This document shows positions 53,178-62,828 of a DNA stretch of 64,000 nucleotides, piece by piece (the stretch's first letter is position 1; each line of letters begins with the position of its first letter). The notes beneath the pieces are model-generated. The model was not told where the DNA came from. It did not search any database and saw nothing but the letters and a program-made list of their open reading frames with translations. This stretch comes from Pseudorhizobium flavum. Its GTDB lineage: Bacteria > Pseudomonadota > Alphaproteobacteria > Rhizobiales > Rhizobiaceae. The stretch lies in NCBI RefSeq assembly GCF_902502825.2, contig NZ_LR723670.1, positions 2,294,001 through 2,358,000 of the forward strand. The letters run 5' to 3'. The position numbers and the translations under genes were made by a program.

Positions 53178-53657
53178 ATGGGTATATTCGACAAGATCAA
53201 GAACGCGATCTGGGGAGAGGCAAAGGCGGCTCCCGCTCCGACATCATCCGCGGGTGCAACGCCTTCAGCATCGGCACCCGCGCCCGGCGGCGTAGCCACA
53301 CCGGCGGCACCGTCCGCTCCGACACCCTCCACGCCGGCACCCTCCGCGCCGGCAGCCCCGGCACCATCCACTAACGCCTCCACGGACACAGGTTCGGCTC
53401 CGGTCGACGTAGCACCGATCCTCGACGCCGCCGTGAAGAAAAGCGGTCAGAAGCTCGACTGGCGGCGCTCGATCGTAGACCTGATGAAGGCGCTCGACCT
53501 AGACTCCAGCCTGTCGGCCAGGAAGGAACTGGCGGCCGAGCTGAATTACACGGGCGACATGAATGATTCCGCTACCATGAACATGTGGCTTCACAAGGCG
53601 CTGATGAAGAAACTTGCCGATAACGGTGGCAAGGTCCCTGCCGAGTTGACCGACTGA
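53178..53657 (+). CDS. DUF3597 protein
   Basis: 159 residues. The start MGIFDKIKNAIWG is a short amphipathic helix; residues 15-72 are an Ala/Pro/Ser/Thr linker of low complexity; the rest is the DUF3597 domain with VAPILDAAVKKSGQKLDWRRS and ARKELAAELNYTGD, ending near MNMWLHKALMKKLADNGG. The DUF3597 fold is small and helical, and similar to LysM-associated or phage-tail partners in some annotations, but no function is known. AGGAGG precedes the start. A terminator follows. Confidence 0.88.
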   Translation: MGIFDKIKNAIWGEAKAAPAPTSSAGATPSASAPAPGGVATPAAPSAPTPSTPAPSAPAAPAPSTNASTDTGSAPVDVAPILDAAVKKSGQKLDWRRSIVDLMKALDLDSSLSARKELAAELNYTGDMNDSATMNMWLHKALMKKLADNGGKVPAELTD

Positions 53658-53676
53658 CAGCGACAATCGATGTTTC

Positions 53677-53706
53677 AGGCCCGCCCTCACCGGCGGGCCT
53701 TTCTCA
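53677..53706 (+). terminator. Terminator after the DUF3597 gene
   Basis: 9-bp perfect stem, AGGCCCGCC and GGCGGGCCT, with a 6-nt loop and a TTCTC tail, 19 bp after the stop. Confidence 0.8.
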
Positions 53707-53822
53707 TGGATAAACATAACTTGATGGCCGCGTGTTCAACGGCTTGGCCATGGCGCCCTAGATAAGGTCCACAACGGGAAGCCTTCGCATTCCAGGAACT
53801 TGTCATAGAAGGGAGATCAATC

Positions 53823-55088
53823 ATGAACCGTCTGCTCGTGCTTCTGTCCGGTACCATTCTCACTGCGGCATTGTTGTCGGGGCCGGCCTTGGCACAAGAA
53901 GGTGCAGCGCCAGCCACCGGGAACGAGAACACGCAAAGTGGCGAGCCGGTCGAGACGAAGCCCGCCAACGCACCCGACCAGCAGCCCGCATTCGCCGGTC
54001 AGACGCGGGCGCCGCAGCCGGCCGAGACTGTCGAGATCGAGACGGAGGTTGTCGCCCAAGACTTGCCTCATCTCTGGGCAATGGAATTCCTTCCGGATGG
54101 ACGAATGCTCGTCAACGCGAAGCAAGGCGCCATGCACATCGTCTCCGCCGAAGGCGAAGCCGGGCCTGCACTGGAAGGCGTGCCTGAGGTCCTCTCCGAT
54201 GGGCAGGGGGGCCTTCTGGATGTCGCGCTCGCGCCTGACTTCGAGTCGTCCGGCATGATCTTCTTCTCCTTCTCCGAACAGCGGGACGACGGCAACGGGA
54301 CGTCGGTCGCCTCGGCCAAGCTGGTCACGGACGATCAGGGCGGCGGAACGCTCGAGGACGTCCAGGTGATCTTCCGGCAGATGCCGAGCTATGACGGCAA
54401 CAAGCACTTCGGATCGCGGCTGGTGTTTGGCCCGAACGACGAGCTCTATGTCACGGTCGGCGAGCGGTCCGATCCCGAGCCGCGCGTTCAGGCCCAGGAT
54501 CTCTCCAGCGGGCTCGGCAAGATCTTCCGGATCGACCGGAACGGAGAAGCGCTGCCCGACAATCCCTTCATCGGCCAGGAGAATGCCCAGCCCGAGATCT
54601 GGAGCCTCGGTCATCGCAACCTTCAGTCGGCGACACTGGATGGGCAGGGTCGTCTCTGGACCGTCGAGCATGGTCCCCGTGGGGGTGACGAGCTGAATAG
54701 GCCCGAGCCCGGCAAGAACTACGGCTGGCCGGAAGTGACCTACGGTGTCGAGTACAGCGGCGATCCCGTCGGCGAAGGCATTACCCAGCAGGCAGAGACC
54801 GAACAGCCGGTTTATTACTGGGATCCGGTCATCGCCCCTTCCGGCATGGCCTACTACGATGGCGACGCCATTCCGGAATGGCAGGGCGCGTTCCTCATAG
54901 GCGGTCTGGTGTCACAGGGTCTCGTCGTGGTCCATATGGACGGTGACCGCGTACAGTACGAGGAGCGAGTTCCTCTCGATGCCCGCATGCGGGACGTGAA
55001 GGTGGGACCGGACGGTGCGGTCTATGCGGTCACCGAGCAACGCGGCGGCGGCGGCTCGACGATCGTCAAGCTCACCAAGGCAGGCTGA
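53823..55088 (+). CDS. PQQ-dependent sugar dehydrogenase (aldose dehydrogenase type)
   Basis: 421 residues. A signal peptide ends LALAQ near residue 25, followed by a Pro/Ala/Thr-rich stretch to about 60. The six-bladed beta-propeller starts VVAQDLPHLWAMEFLPDGRML and contains SRLVFGPNDELYVTVGERSD, GKIFRIDRNGEALPDNPF and WSLGHRNLQS, then WTVEHGPRGGDELNRPEPGKNYGW-like residues that bind PQQ and calcium. It resembles E. coli YliI, a soluble aldose dehydrogenase of the periplasm. No PQQ synthesis genes are in the window. The same terminator serves the opposing aatA. Confidence 0.9.
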   Translation: MNRLLVLLSGTILTAALLSGPALAQEGAAPATGNENTQSGEPVETKPANAPDQQPAFAGQTRAPQPAETVEIETEVVAQDLPHLWAMEFLPDGRMLVNAKQGAMHIVSAEGEAGPALEGVPEVLSDGQGGLLDVALAPDFESSGMIFFSFSEQRDDGNGTSVASAKLVTDDQGGGTLEDVQVIFRQMPSYDGNKHFGSRLVFGPNDELYVTVGERSDPEPRVQAQDLSSGLGKIFRIDRNGEALPDNPFIGQENAQPEIWSLGHRNLQSATLDGQGRLWTVEHGPRGGDELNRPEPGKNYGWPEVTYGVEYSGDPVGEGITQQAETEQPVYYWDPVIAPSGMAYYDGDAIPEWQGAFLIGGLVSQGLVVVHMDGDRVQYEERVPLDARMRDVKVGPDGAVYAVTEQRGGGGSTIVKLTKAG

Positions 55089-55090
55089 CG

Positions 55091-55125
55091 AAAAAAGGCC
55101 CGCCGGCTTGCCGGCGGGCCCCTTT
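55091..55125. terminator. Bidirectional terminator between the sugar dehydrogenase and aatA
   Basis: 10-bp stem GGCCCGCCGG and CCGGCGGGCC with a CTTG loop (55097-55120). On the plus strand CCCTTTC follows; on the minus strand a T6 run follows. It can therefore end both convergent transcripts. Confidence 0.85.
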
Positions 55126-55143
55126 CAAGAAGTCGCGTCTTGC

Positions 55144-56884
<1,741 letters not shown>

Positions 56885-56985
56885 AGCCGAGCCCACCTCC
56901 CTCACCTGCCCTTGATGCGCGACGCCGCCGCTGCTAGGCATCGCGTCCACGCCAGCGTCACCCCTCACCCAGCCGACCACGCTCC

Positions 56986-57882
56986 ATGACCCGCATCCAA
57001 GCGAACCTTGTTCTGTTGCTCGCCGCCGCAATCTGGGGCGGCGGTTTCGTCGCGCAGTCGACTGCGATGGACAATATCCAGCCCTTCTGGTTTGTCGGGC
57101 TGCGCTTCGCCATTGCCACACTCGCGGTGCTGCCCTTTGCCTGGTTCGAGAGCCGCAAGGCCACCACCCGGCTTGGTCGCCGGGACTGGCTTGCTTTCGC
57201 AGCGGTTGGCCTCGCCCTCTTCGGCGGCGCGATCACGCAGCAGATTGGGCTTCTCACCACGACCGTTACCAATTCCAGCTTCCTCACTGGTCTCTACGTC
57301 GTCTTCGTCCCGCTGATCTCCGTCATCGTCCTGCGCCGCTACCCGCACTGGATCATCTGGCCTGCCGCAGCCATGTCGCTCACCGGCATCTTCCTGATGA
57401 GCGGCGGGCAGCTGACGAACCTCACGCCAGGCGACTACCTGACGATCGTCTGCGCATTCTTCTGGGGCGTGCAGATCATTCTTGCCGGGCTTTTCGTCAC
57501 CTCCACCGGGCGGCCGCTGGCGCTCTCCTTCGCGCAATTCGCCACCTGCTCGGCGCTCGCGCTGTCATTCGCAGTCCCGACCGAGACCATCGGCTGGGAG
57601 GTCATACGGGCGTCGGCTGCCGAAATCCTCTATGTTGGGTTAATCTCGTCCGGCCTGGCCTTCGTGCTGCAGGTCATTGGCCAGCGCTATACGACCGCAC
57701 CGCAAGCCGCCATCTTCCTGTCGAGCGAAGCCTTGTTCGGCAGCTTCCTCGGGGCGCTCCTGCTGGGGGAGATACTGCCGCCGATCGGTTATGTCGGCTG
57801 TGCCATCATATTCATGGCCATGCTCCTGGTGGAACTGGTGCCGGAGCTCACCCGTCGCAGATCCCGAAGCGTCACCAGTTGA
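56986..57882 (+). CDS. EamA/DMT-family transporter
   Basis: 298 residues with ten predicted helices in two EamA repeats. The first repeat has LLLAAAIWGGGFVAQSTAMD and FVGLRFAIATLAVLPF, the second AEILYVGLISSGLAFVLQVIGQRY and AAIFLSSEALFGSFLGALLL. DMT transporters export amino acids, nucleotides or other metabolites; the substrate is unknown. It is a separate transcription unit; a 429-bp region with regulatory character follows. Confidence 0.92.
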   Translation: MTRIQANLVLLLAAAIWGGGFVAQSTAMDNIQPFWFVGLRFAIATLAVLPFAWFESRKATTRLGRRDWLAFAAVGLALFGGAITQQIGLLTTTVTNSSFLTGLYVVFVPLISVIVLRRYPHWIIWPAAAMSLTGIFLMSGGQLTNLTPGDYLTIVCAFFWGVQIILAGLFVTSTGRPLALSFAQFATCSALALSFAVPTETIGWEVIRASAAEILYVGLISSGLAFVLQVIGQRYTTAPQAAIFLSSEALFGSFLGALLLGEILPPIGYVGCAIIFMAMLLVELVPELTRRRSRSVTS

Positions 57883-58311
57883 ACGCCCGCTACTGCCTCG
57901 CAGCTAACCGCCATTGACAAAATGTCTGCACCACCAAGCGGACTGTTTAGAGCAGCAGAACAGGTCAGGTCTCTACTTCAGTTTCGCTGCGAAATCTCGC
58001 ATTGTCCGGAGTATACAACGCACCGACTCAGCCCCTTCCGGTGACGCAAAACTTTTTCTTGCCAATTCCCAAGAAACACAGCACTCTGTGCAAGTTCGGG
58101 CAATTTACGAGCATGGGAAGACCTATAATAATGCGCTCCGAAGGCGTCAAAACTTCGGGCGGACTTCTGGGGACTGAATCGAAATTCACCAGCCAGATAA
58201 CCGCGGTAACGACAGGGACCCTTTCTTAAAGCTGCCTGCCGCCCGCCCTTCGGGGCGTTTCTGTGATGCTGTCCGCCGCTGAACACGGACAGGAAGAAAA
58301 GGACCTGATGC
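57883..58311 (+). other. Long region upstream of the cold-shock gene
   Basis: 429 bp without a gene. TATAAT at 58124-58129 is an excellent -10 and predicts a 180-nt leader before the csp ATG. The leader contains two clear hairpins: CCGAAG and CTTCGG (58139-58158), and CGCCC-TTCG-GGGCG (58244-58257) with a UUCG tetraloop and a TTTCT tail. A further GTCCG/CGGAC stem at 58271-58289 lies near the ribosome-binding site. Long structured leaders are usual for cold-shock mRNAs. The -35 is weak. The open frame at 57914 is not convincing. Confidence 0.5.
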
Positions 58312-58527
58312 ATGGCCGAGACTGGCACTGTAAAATTCTTCAATACCGACAAGGGCTTCGGCTTCATTAAGCCAGACAATGGTGGCGCCGATATCTTCGT
58401 TCACATCTCTGCTGTACAGGCTTCCGGCCTGTCCGGTCTTTCGGAAAATCAGAAAGTAAGCTTCGACACGGAACCGGATCGTCGTGGCAAGGGACCCAAG
58501 GCGGTCAACCTGCAGATCTCCGGTTAA
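58312..58527 (+). CDS. Cold-shock protein (CspA family)
   Basis: 71 residues, a single cold-shock domain. RNA-binding motifs RNP1 (KGFGFI) and RNP2 (DIFVHI) are intact in TDKGFGFIKPDNGGADIFVHI. Such proteins bind single-stranded RNA or DNA and act as RNA chaperones at low temperature or at other times. AAGGACC lies a few bases before the start. The long structured leader suggests post-transcriptional control. A strong terminator follows the gene. Confidence 0.96.
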   Translation: MAETGTVKFFNTDKGFGFIKPDNGGADIFVHISAVQASGLSGLSENQKVSFDTEPDRRGKGPKAVNLQISG

Positions 58528-58556
58528 GCCTGGAAGGCTTTCCATTCGAGTTGAGG

Positions 58557-58581
58557 CCCGGCAGTCATGCCGGGTTTTTTT
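58557..58581 (+). terminator. Rho-independent terminator of the cold-shock gene
   Basis: 7-bp stem, CCCGGCA and TGCCGGG, with a GTCA loop and a T7 run. It starts 30 bp after the stop and reaches the 3' end of the opposing MBL gene. Confidence 0.9.
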
Positions 58582-59233
58582 ATGCCTCTATCCCTTGGAG
58601 GAACGGGTTGCTCCTCCGCTCCTCGCCGATACGGCCGCCGGGGCCGTGGCCGCAGAGAAAACCGACATCATCGCCCAGCGGCAGAACCTTGTCCCGAATG
58701 GAGCGGAGAAGGGTGGCATGGTCGCCACCAGGCAGGTCGGTTCGCCCGATAGAGCCGTTGAACAGCACGTCCCCCAGGTGCGCAAACCGCTGCTCCCGGT
58801 GGAAATAGATCACATGGCCGGGCGCGTGGCCGGGGCAATGGTAGACATCGAAGACATGCCCGTCGAAGGAAACCTGCTCACCATCGGTCAGAAATCGGTC
58901 GGGCTCCAGGTTCCGAACCTTCATCGGCACACCGAACATCTTCGCCTGGGCTTCTAGCCCTTGCAGGAGCGGCAGGTCATCGCGATGAGGTCCGATAACC
59001 TTGACCCCGAGCGCCTCCCGCAATTCATCCGCGCCCCCGGCATGGTCGATGTGGCCATGCGTGAGCCAGATTTCGCGGATGGTCAGCTTGTTGCCATCGA
59101 TTACCTCGACGATCCGCTCCACGTCGCCACCCGGGTCGATGACCACGCCACCCTTCGTGTCAGCATCGAAGAGGATGGTGCAGTTCTGCTGGAAGGGGGT
59201 CACCGGGACGATACCGGCCTGCAATCTGCCCAT
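58580..59233 (-). CDS. MBL-fold metallo-hydrolase (glyoxalase II-like)
   Basis: 217 residues from the ATG at 59233, which has GGAG about six bases upstream; a GTG at 59245 is an alternative. Metallo-beta-lactamase fold: VIDPGGDVERIVEVI, the metal-binding motif THGHIDHAGG, then CPGHAPGHVIYF with the second histidine, GDVLFNGSIGRTDLPGG with the bridging aspartate, and GHGPGG. The closest functional class is YcbL/glyoxalase II-like thioester hydrolases. It is not a beta-lactamase. It stands alone and faces the cold-shock gene. Confidence 0.93.
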   Translation of the reverse strand: MGRLQAGIVPVTPFQQNCTILFDADTKGGVVIDPGGDVERIVEVIDGNKLTIREIWLTHGHIDHAGGADELREALGVKVIGPHRDDLPLLQGLEAQAKMFGVPMKVRNLEPDRFLTDGEQVSFDGHVFDVYHCPGHAPGHVIYFHREQRFAHLGDVLFNGSIGRTDLPGGDHATLLRSIRDKVLPLGDDVGFLCGHGPGGRIGEERRSNPFLQGIEA

Positions 59234-59303
59234 GAGGAACTCCACAATCTCGGGCCGATCTACAATGCCTTTGGCGAGGGTGGCAAGGCTTGTGCGGGCG
59301 GGC

Positions 59304-59489
59304 CTAGTTGGAGGCCGTCATGTAGGCGCCATTTGCCGATACCGGCGGTGCGAAGGATGCAGTGGCAAGCAACAGGGCAGAAACGGCAACCTTTGCGGTA
59401 AAGACGGTGATCAGCAGCGGCCGAAGCGAGTTCGACGCAGACTGCTTTTCGGGAGCGCCGGCCGTCTTGGAAGTGTCTTCTGTATGCAT
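59304..59489 (-). CDS. Small single-helix membrane protein, EcfG-type promoter
   Basis: 61 residues from the ATG at 59489, which has GGAGAGAG at good spacing. A charged N-terminus (MHTEDTSKTAGAPEKQSASN) is followed by one hydrophobic helix (LLITVFTAKVAVSALLLATA, about 25-44) and a short tail. No family is recognised. A perfect GGAAC-N17-CGTT promoter lies 30 bp upstream, so it is most probably a general-stress gene. Similar short membrane proteins occur in general-stress regulons of other rhizobia. Confidence 0.7.
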   Translation of the reverse strand: MHTEDTSKTAGAPEKQSASNSLRPLLITVFTAKVAVSALLLATASFAPPVSANGAYMTASN

Positions 59490-59518
59490 TGTCTCTCTCC
59501 GATCTGTATGGACACGGC

Positions 59519-59544
59519 AACGGCGCTGCCCCGGCTTCGGTTCC
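59519..59544 (-). promoter_or_regulatory. Candidate EcfG/RpoE2 promoter of the 61-residue gene
   Basis: On the minus strand GGAAC (59544-59540) and CGTT (59522-59519) are separated by 17 bp, equal to the alphaproteobacterial general-stress consensus. The predicted start is near 59512, 22 nt before the ATG at 59489. The rest of the 354-bp gap between this gene and the MarR gene (59490-59843) shows no other convincing element. Confidence 0.7.
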
Positions 59545-59843
59545 GCAAAAATCACGCTTTGCTCCTTCGCCGCCGCCGCGCGCTTCTGCCACACGCTTTC
59601 GCGGGAACAGGTTGCTTCCAAGGGGGTTACGACACGATGGCGCCCGAGGCATCGCCTCGGCAGCGCCAGGTCGACCGCGGCGCCGCCATCGCCGCTGCGG
59701 ACATCCCGGCGAACAGATCCGCGTCACACTCCCTGCTCTCACGATTGCGGTTGATTGTTCCGCCCGTTCGCGCTTTATCGGGACAGGTTTGGCGAAGAAG
59801 AGCGTCCGGCGCGTGGCTGCGGCAGACGCCGGGGAAGGACAGG

Positions 59844-60359
59844 GTGTCACGTGCACCGGCAGCAAAAGCAGTGAAGAAGGAACGGCCGGTACTACCGGCG
59901 GTGAACGAGGCCCAGATCGATTTCGAGACCATCGAACTTCTGTTCTTTGCCTATCGCGATTTCGTGTCCGATCCGGATGCGATCCTTGCCAGGATCGGCA
60001 TGGGGCGTGCCCATCATCGCGTCGTCTATTTCGTCTCGCGCCATCCGGGCATGATGGTCACCGACCTTCTCGACATTCTGCAGATCACCAAGCAGAGCCT
60101 TGCACGCGTCCTCAAGCAGTTGATCGAGATGGGCTACATCCGCCAGATGGCAGGCGCAAAAGACCGTCGCCAGCGGCGGCTCTACCCCACGCTTGCCGGG
60201 CGCGAACTGGCGCTTGCCCTCTCCGAGCCACAGTCGCGTCGCATCACCAATGCATTGAATTCCCTCTCTCCCGAGGGACGCGATGCGGTGATAAGCTTCC
60301 TCGGCAAGATGCGCGGGCGCGACCCAAGCCTGCAGGTGATTGAAAGCGAGCTGGATTGA
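59844..60359 (+). CDS. MarR-family regulator (PetP-like)
   Basis: 171 residues from the GTG at 59844, with GGAAGGA upstream; the frame is open far upstream, and an ATG at 59637 or GTG at 59871 are alternatives. The winged helix is VYFVSRHPGMMVTDLLDILQITKQSLARVLKQLIEMGYI with the wing GAKDRRQRRLYP. Flanking helices make the MarR dimer interface. It overlaps the response-regulator gene by one base (TGATG). The pairing of a MarR protein with an OmpR-type regulator recalls petP-petR of Rhodobacter; that equivalence is inference. Confidence 0.85.
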   Translation: MSRAPAAKAVKKERPVLPAVNEAQIDFETIELLFFAYRDFVSDPDAILARIGMGRAHHRVVYFVSRHPGMMVTDLLDILQITKQSLARVLKQLIEMGYIRQMAGAKDRRQRRLYPTLAGRELALALSEPQSRRITNALNSLSPEGRDAVISFLGKMRGRDPSLQVIESELD

Positions 60360-61054
60360 TGACCGTAGTTCTATCCGATGATGCCCCTCACCTCCTCGTC
60401 GTCGATGACGATACCCGCATCAGGGATTTGCTCAGCCGATACCTGAGCGAGCAAGGCTTTCGCGTCACGGTAGCGGGCGACGCCGCCGAGGCAAGACGCA
60501 AGCTGGACGGATTGAAGTTCGACCTCATCATCCTCGACGTCATGATGCCGGGCGAATCCGGCCTGTCCCTGACGCAGTCGCTCTACCAGAACAGAACCAC
60601 GCCGGTGATCCTGCTCACCGCCAAGGCCGAGGCGGAATCGCGGATCGCCGGACTGGAGGCCGGTGCCGATGATTATCTCTCCAAGCCCTTCGATCCCCGC
60701 GAACTCGTGCTGCGGATCAACAACATCATCAAGCGCAATGCCTCGCCCGATGCGCCGAAGATCGAGCAGATCATGTTCGGCCCTTTCACGTTCTCGATCG
60801 TTCGCAAGGAACTCCGCAGGGCCTCCGAACATATCCGGCTCACCGATCGGGAACAGGAAATCATGCTCCTCTTCGCCCTGCGCGCAGGCGACACCATCCC
60901 CCGCCATGAACTGATCGGCGATGATGCCGAGGTCGGTGAACGGACCATCGACGTGCAGATCAACCGCTTGCGCCGCAAGATCGAGGACGACCCCGCCAAT
61001 CCCGTTTATCTCCAGACGGTCCGAGGCATCGGCTACCGCCTGAGCATCGATTGA
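60359..61054 (+). CDS. OmpR-family response regulator (PetR-like)
   Basis: 231 residues from the ATG at 60359. The receiver domain has the acidic pocket HLLVVDDDTR, the phospho-acceptor D60 in LIILDVMMPGESG and the conserved lysine in LLTAKAEAES. The C-terminal winged helix of the OmpR type has LTDREQEIMLLFALRAGDTIPR and RTIDVQINRLRRKIEDDP, then TVRGIGYRLS. The kinase gene starts inside its stop region (TTG at 61051), so regulator and sensor are coupled. In Rhodobacter the related PetR is needed for cytochrome bc1 gene expression. Confidence 0.93.
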   Translation: MTVVLSDDAPHLLVVDDDTRIRDLLSRYLSEQGFRVTVAGDAAEARRKLDGLKFDLIILDVMMPGESGLSLTQSLYQNRTTPVILLTAKAEAESRIAGLEAGADDYLSKPFDPRELVLRINNIIKRNASPDAPKIEQIMFGPFTFSIVRKELRRASEHIRLTDREQEIMLLFALRAGDTIPRHELIGDDAEVGERTIDVQINRLRRKIEDDPANPVYLQTVRGIGYRLSID

Positions 61055-62463
61055 GCAACCCGATGGCGGACGCACGCACGAGAGCCATGGCGGCGTTCGA
61101 CACCCTTCGGAGGGATTTCCGCGCTATCCAGATTCCGGGGTTGCGCCTGATCAAACGCCGGTTGAAGCGGCTCTTGCCGACCCGGCTTTACACCCGCTCG
61201 GTGATGATCGTGATCATTCCGATGCTGCTGCTGCAAAGCGTGGTCGCCGCCGTCTTCATGGAACGCCACTGGCGAATGGTGACCGAGCGTCTGTCGGAAG
61301 GGGTGACGCGGGATATAGCAGCCTTGATCACCATGATAGAAACCGATCCGGACGGCGTCGACCAAGGCTATATTTCCCGCATAGCAAACGAACTCAACCT
61401 GACTGTCGCAATCGAGCCCGGAGGGGAACTGCCACCTCCCCGCCCCAAGCCCTTCTTTTCCATTCTCGACGGCATCCTGGCGGACCAGATCAGCAATCGT
61501 ATCCAGCGCCCCTTCTGGATCGACACGGTGGGCGACAGCAACCTTGTCGAAATACGCATCAAGCTCGAAGACGAAGTGCTCCGTGTCTTCACGCGCCGCA
61601 GTCAGACCTACGCCTCCAACACGCATATCTTCCTGGTCTGGATGGCCGGCACGGCGCTAGCCCTCATCGGCATTTCCGTTCTCTTCCTGCGCGGCCAGAT
61701 CCGACCGATCCTGATGCTCGCCCAGGCGGCCGAGGCCTTCGGCAAGGGCCAGCGGATCGCCGATTTCACTCCGCGTGGCGCCGACGAAATCCGGCTCGCG
61801 GGGTCCGCCTTTATCCTCATGCGCGAACGCATCGAACGGCAGCTCGAGCAGCGGACGGCCATGCTGTCGGGCGTCAGTCACGACCTTCGAACCATCCTGA
61901 CCCGTTTCAAGCTGCAGCTGGCGCTTGCCGGCGACAGGGCAGAACTGAAAGGCATGGCGCAGGATGTCGATGACATGCAGAACATGCTCGAAGGGTATCT
62001 CGCCTTTGCCAAGGGTGAATCGGAGGAGGATGTCGGTCACCTGCGCCTCAGTGAGGTCCTGGAAAAGATCAAGGAGGCTTTCCGGCTCAAGGGCAAGAAG
62101 ATGACCTACGAGATCGACGGAGACGACGACATCGCCGTGCGGCCGAACGCGTTCAGCCGCCTGGTCAACAACCTTGCCGCCAACAGCGAGCGCTATGGCG
62201 ACGTGCTTCATGTAGAGGCTCGGCACACCGCCCGCTGGCTTACCCTGATTTTTGATGACGATGGGCCGGGAATTCCCGCGGCATCCCGCGAGGATGTTTT
62301 CAAGCCGTTCTTCCGGCTCGACGAGGCGCGCAACATCGACAAGTCCGGCACCGGCCTTGGTTTGTCGATCGTACGTGACATCGCCCACGCCCATGGCGGG
62401 AACGTCACTCTTTCGGATAGTCCGCAAGGTGGCCTGAGAGCAGTAGTCCGGGTGCCAGCCTGA
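61051..62463 (+). CDS. Sensor histidine kinase, partner of the OmpR regulator
   Basis: 470 residues from a TTG at 61051 (an ATG at 61063 is possible). Two membrane helices (about 50-70 and 193-213) frame a periplasmic domain of about 120 residues. A HAMP segment follows, then the HisKA box SGVSHDLRTILTRFKLQL with H277, and the ATPase with N-box NLAANSERYG, DDDGPGIP and GTGLGLSI. The usual proline of HDLRTPLT is replaced by isoleucine at 282. It is EnvZ-like in layout. The periplasmic signal is unknown. Confidence 0.93.
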   Translation: MSNPMADARTRAMAAFDTLRRDFRAIQIPGLRLIKRRLKRLLPTRLYTRSVMIVIIPMLLLQSVVAAVFMERHWRMVTERLSEGVTRDIAALITMIETDPDGVDQGYISRIANELNLTVAIEPGGELPPPRPKPFFSILDGILADQISNRIQRPFWIDTVGDSNLVEIRIKLEDEVLRVFTRRSQTYASNTHIFLVWMAGTALALIGISVLFLRGQIRPILMLAQAAEAFGKGQRIADFTPRGADEIRLAGSAFILMRERIERQLEQRTAMLSGVSHDLRTILTRFKLQLALAGDRAELKGMAQDVDDMQNMLEGYLAFAKGESEEDVGHLRLSEVLEKIKEAFRLKGKKMTYEIDGDDDIAVRPNAFSRLVNNLAANSERYGDVLHVEARHTARWLTLIFDDDGPGIPAASREDVFKPFFRLDEARNIDKSGTGLGLSIVRDIAHAHGGNVTLSDSPQGGLRAVVRVPA

Positions 62464-62476
62464 TAGCCTGAGGCGG

Positions 62477-62818
62477 TTACATCAACTTCCGACCGTTCGG
62501 CACCGGCCGCTCCACGGCCGCCAGCACGATAGCCCCCGCCTCGTCCTCGAGGCCCAGCGTCAGCACCTCGGAGCGAAAGGGGCCGATCTGTCGCGGCGGA
62601 AAGTTCACCACCGCGAGCACCTGGCGCCCGACCAGATCCTGCTCGTCATAGTGCACCGTGATCTGCGCCGAGGATTTCTTGACGCCGATCTCGGCGCCGA
62701 AGTCGATCTTCAGCTTCCAGGCCGGCTTGCGCGCCTCCGGGAACGGCGCAACCTCGATCACCGTCCCCACGCGGATATCGACCTTCTCGAAGTCGCCGTA
62801 GGAGATTTCGTCTGTCAT
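62477..62818 (-). CDS. csaA: tRNA-binding-domain protein, CsaA-like
   Basis: 113 residues that form a single EMAP/Trbp111-type OB fold: FEKVDIRVGTVIEVAPFPEARKPAWKLKIDFG, then KSSAQITVHYDEQDLVGRQVLAVVNFPPRQIG. This is the CsaA family, dimeric tRNA-binding proteins that in Bacillus act as export chaperones. The C-terminus ends PVPNGRKLM as usual for the family. proC lies 10 bp upstream on the same strand, so the two are in one operon. Confidence 0.94.
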   Translation of the reverse strand: MTDEISYGDFEKVDIRVGTVIEVAPFPEARKPAWKLKIDFGAEIGVKKSSAQITVHYDEQDLVGRQVLAVVNFPPRQIGPFRSEVLTLGLEDEAGAIVLAAVERPVPNGRKLM

Positions 62819-62828
62819 CTGCCGGCCC

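Noticed and set aside
57914..58177. An 87-residue open frame upstream of the cold-shock gene
   Set aside because: TTG start without ribosome-binding site, mixed composition and overlap with the TATAAT promoter make it unlikely to be coding.
59604..59628. GGAAC-N16-GGTT before the MarR gene as an EcfG promoter
   Set aside because: The -10 box differs at its first base and the site does not fit the preferred start codon of the MarR gene at 59844.
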